A stretch of 6,640 nucleotides of DNA from NCBI GenBank assembly GCA_016207545.1, contig JACQPO010000017.1, forward strand, positions 1 to 6,640, written 5' to 3'. How positions within the stretch are numbered: position 1 is the stretch's first letter; each line of letters starts with the position of its first letter. Under the pieces are notes generated by a model that saw only the letters and a program-made list of their open reading frames with translations, did not search any database and was not told the DNA's origin. Below, piece by piece: positions 6,167-6,640 of the stretch. The DNA is from Methanobacteriota archaeon. GTDB taxonomy: Archaea; Thermoplasmatota; Thermoplasmata; RBG-16-68-12; EA-27. The translations under genes were made by a program, and so were the position numbers.

Positions 6167-6640
6167 CACCCCACCTCCAGCGTCCGGAACTCCTCTTCCA
6201 TGAGCGTCACGGCCCGCTCGAGTTCCTTGCCGTAGTCCTCCTCGTACTTCACGCGGGCGAGCAGCTCCCGCGACTTCAGGGAACCGATCTCGCGGAGCGG
6301 GACGTCGAGCTTGAGCGCCTTGTTCCCGAGCTCGTGGAATCGCTTGATCGCCCGGATGAGGGCGAGCTGCCGTTCGAGGGTCGCGTACGAGTCGACCGGG
6401 TGGAACGCGTTCTGCTGCAGGAAGTACTCGCGGACCATGCGCGCCACTTCGAGCGTGAGCTGCTGGTCCTCCGGCAGGGCGTCCGCGCCGACGAGGCGCA
6501 CGATCTCCTCCAGTTCCGCCTCCTCCTGGAGGATGCGCGACGCCCAGCTCCGCAGCTCCGGCCACGCGTCCCCCACGTTCTTTCGGTACCACGGGTCGAG
6601 CTGGGCCGTGTACAAGCTGTACGACGTGAGCCAGTTCACC
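6166..6640 (-). CDS. atpA: A/V-type ATP synthase catalytic subunit A, C-terminal part (5' end beyond window)
   Basis: Subunit A hydrolyses or makes ATP at the A/B interfaces of the archaeal A1 motor. Only the last 157 residues or so are visible, and the frame is open through the right edge; the GTG at 6639 is an internal valine codon rather than a start. Recognisable family blocks are NWLTSYSLY at the very beginning, QEEAELEEIVRLVGADALP near 38-56, LEVARMVREYFLQQNAFHPVD near 63-83, and a Glu-rich helical end. The family is usually about 580-590 residues, so roughly 430 residues, including the P-loop and the inserted non-homologous region, lie outside. The TGA at 6168-6166 overlaps the atpB ATG by one base. 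Confidence 0.95.
   Translation of the reverse strand, partial: VNWLTSYSLYTAQLDPWYRKNVGDAWPELRSWASRILQEEAELEEIVRLVGADALPEDQQLTLEVARMVREYFLQQNAFHPVDSYATLERQLALIRAIKRFHELGNKALKLDVPLREIGSLKSRELLARVKYEEDYGKELERAVTLMEEEFRTLEVG
6172..6178 (-). promoter_or_regulatory. Strong Shine-Dalgarno sequence for atpB
   Basis: GGAGGTG on the minus strand, inside the last codons of atpA and 5 bases before the ATG at 6166. It is a near-perfect match to the archaeal 16S rRNA tail. Together with the TGATG stop-start overlap it indicates high-level, coupled translation of subunit B. Confidence 0.8.

Noticed and set aside
6167..6592. N-terminal extension of atpB
   Set aside because: This part lies in a wrong frame of atpA; the conserved B-subunit N-terminus starts at the ATG at 6166 with a strong ribosome binding site.

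Overview
The window looks like GC-rich genomic DNA from an archaeon, most plausibly an uncultured Thermoplasmatota (euryarchaeal) lineage. Three things point there: an archaeal A/V-type ATP synthase operon in the order A-B-D, an archaeosortase, and a large surface protein ending in one membrane anchor plus a cytoplasmic domain of a kind I associate with Thermoplasmata. The phylum is an inference; the archaeal assignment is firm. I did not count GC, but the composition is plainly GC-rich, which is why long spurious open frames lie opposite every real gene.

Left half, plus strand (1-3141): the 3' part of one very large gene. The frame is open through the left edge, so the true start is outside. 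The protein is a stack of extracellular beta-sandwich domains (a carbohydrate-binding-like module, two Ig-like modules, then six cadherin-like modules in a three-fold A-B alternation), followed by one transmembrane helix and a cytoplasmic domain of about 155 residues. All sequons for N-glycosylation lie outside the membrane.

Middle, minus strand (3112-4056): an archaeosortase of the ArtA type, a multi-pass membrane transpeptidase/protease that processes C-terminally tagged surface proteins. It converges on the surface-protein gene and their 3' ends overlap by 30 bases. A TATA-like element sits about 29 bases before its start codon, suggesting its own promoter and a nearly leaderless transcript.

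Right half, minus strand (4111-6640): the end of the A-type ATP synthase operon, atpA (3' part only), atpB and atpD, tightly packed (1-base overlap, then a 1-base gap) with good Shine-Dalgarno sequences before atpB and atpD. Together they encode catalytic subunit A, non-catalytic nucleotide-site subunit B and central-stalk subunit D of the A1 motor.

The ATP synthase part is housekeeping. The parts most worth following are the receptor-like architecture of the surface protein and the Cys/Arg/His active-site pattern of the archaeosortase. I see no mobile element, CRISPR array, tRNA or rRNA. The only gap between genes is the 54-base promoter region at 4057-4110.
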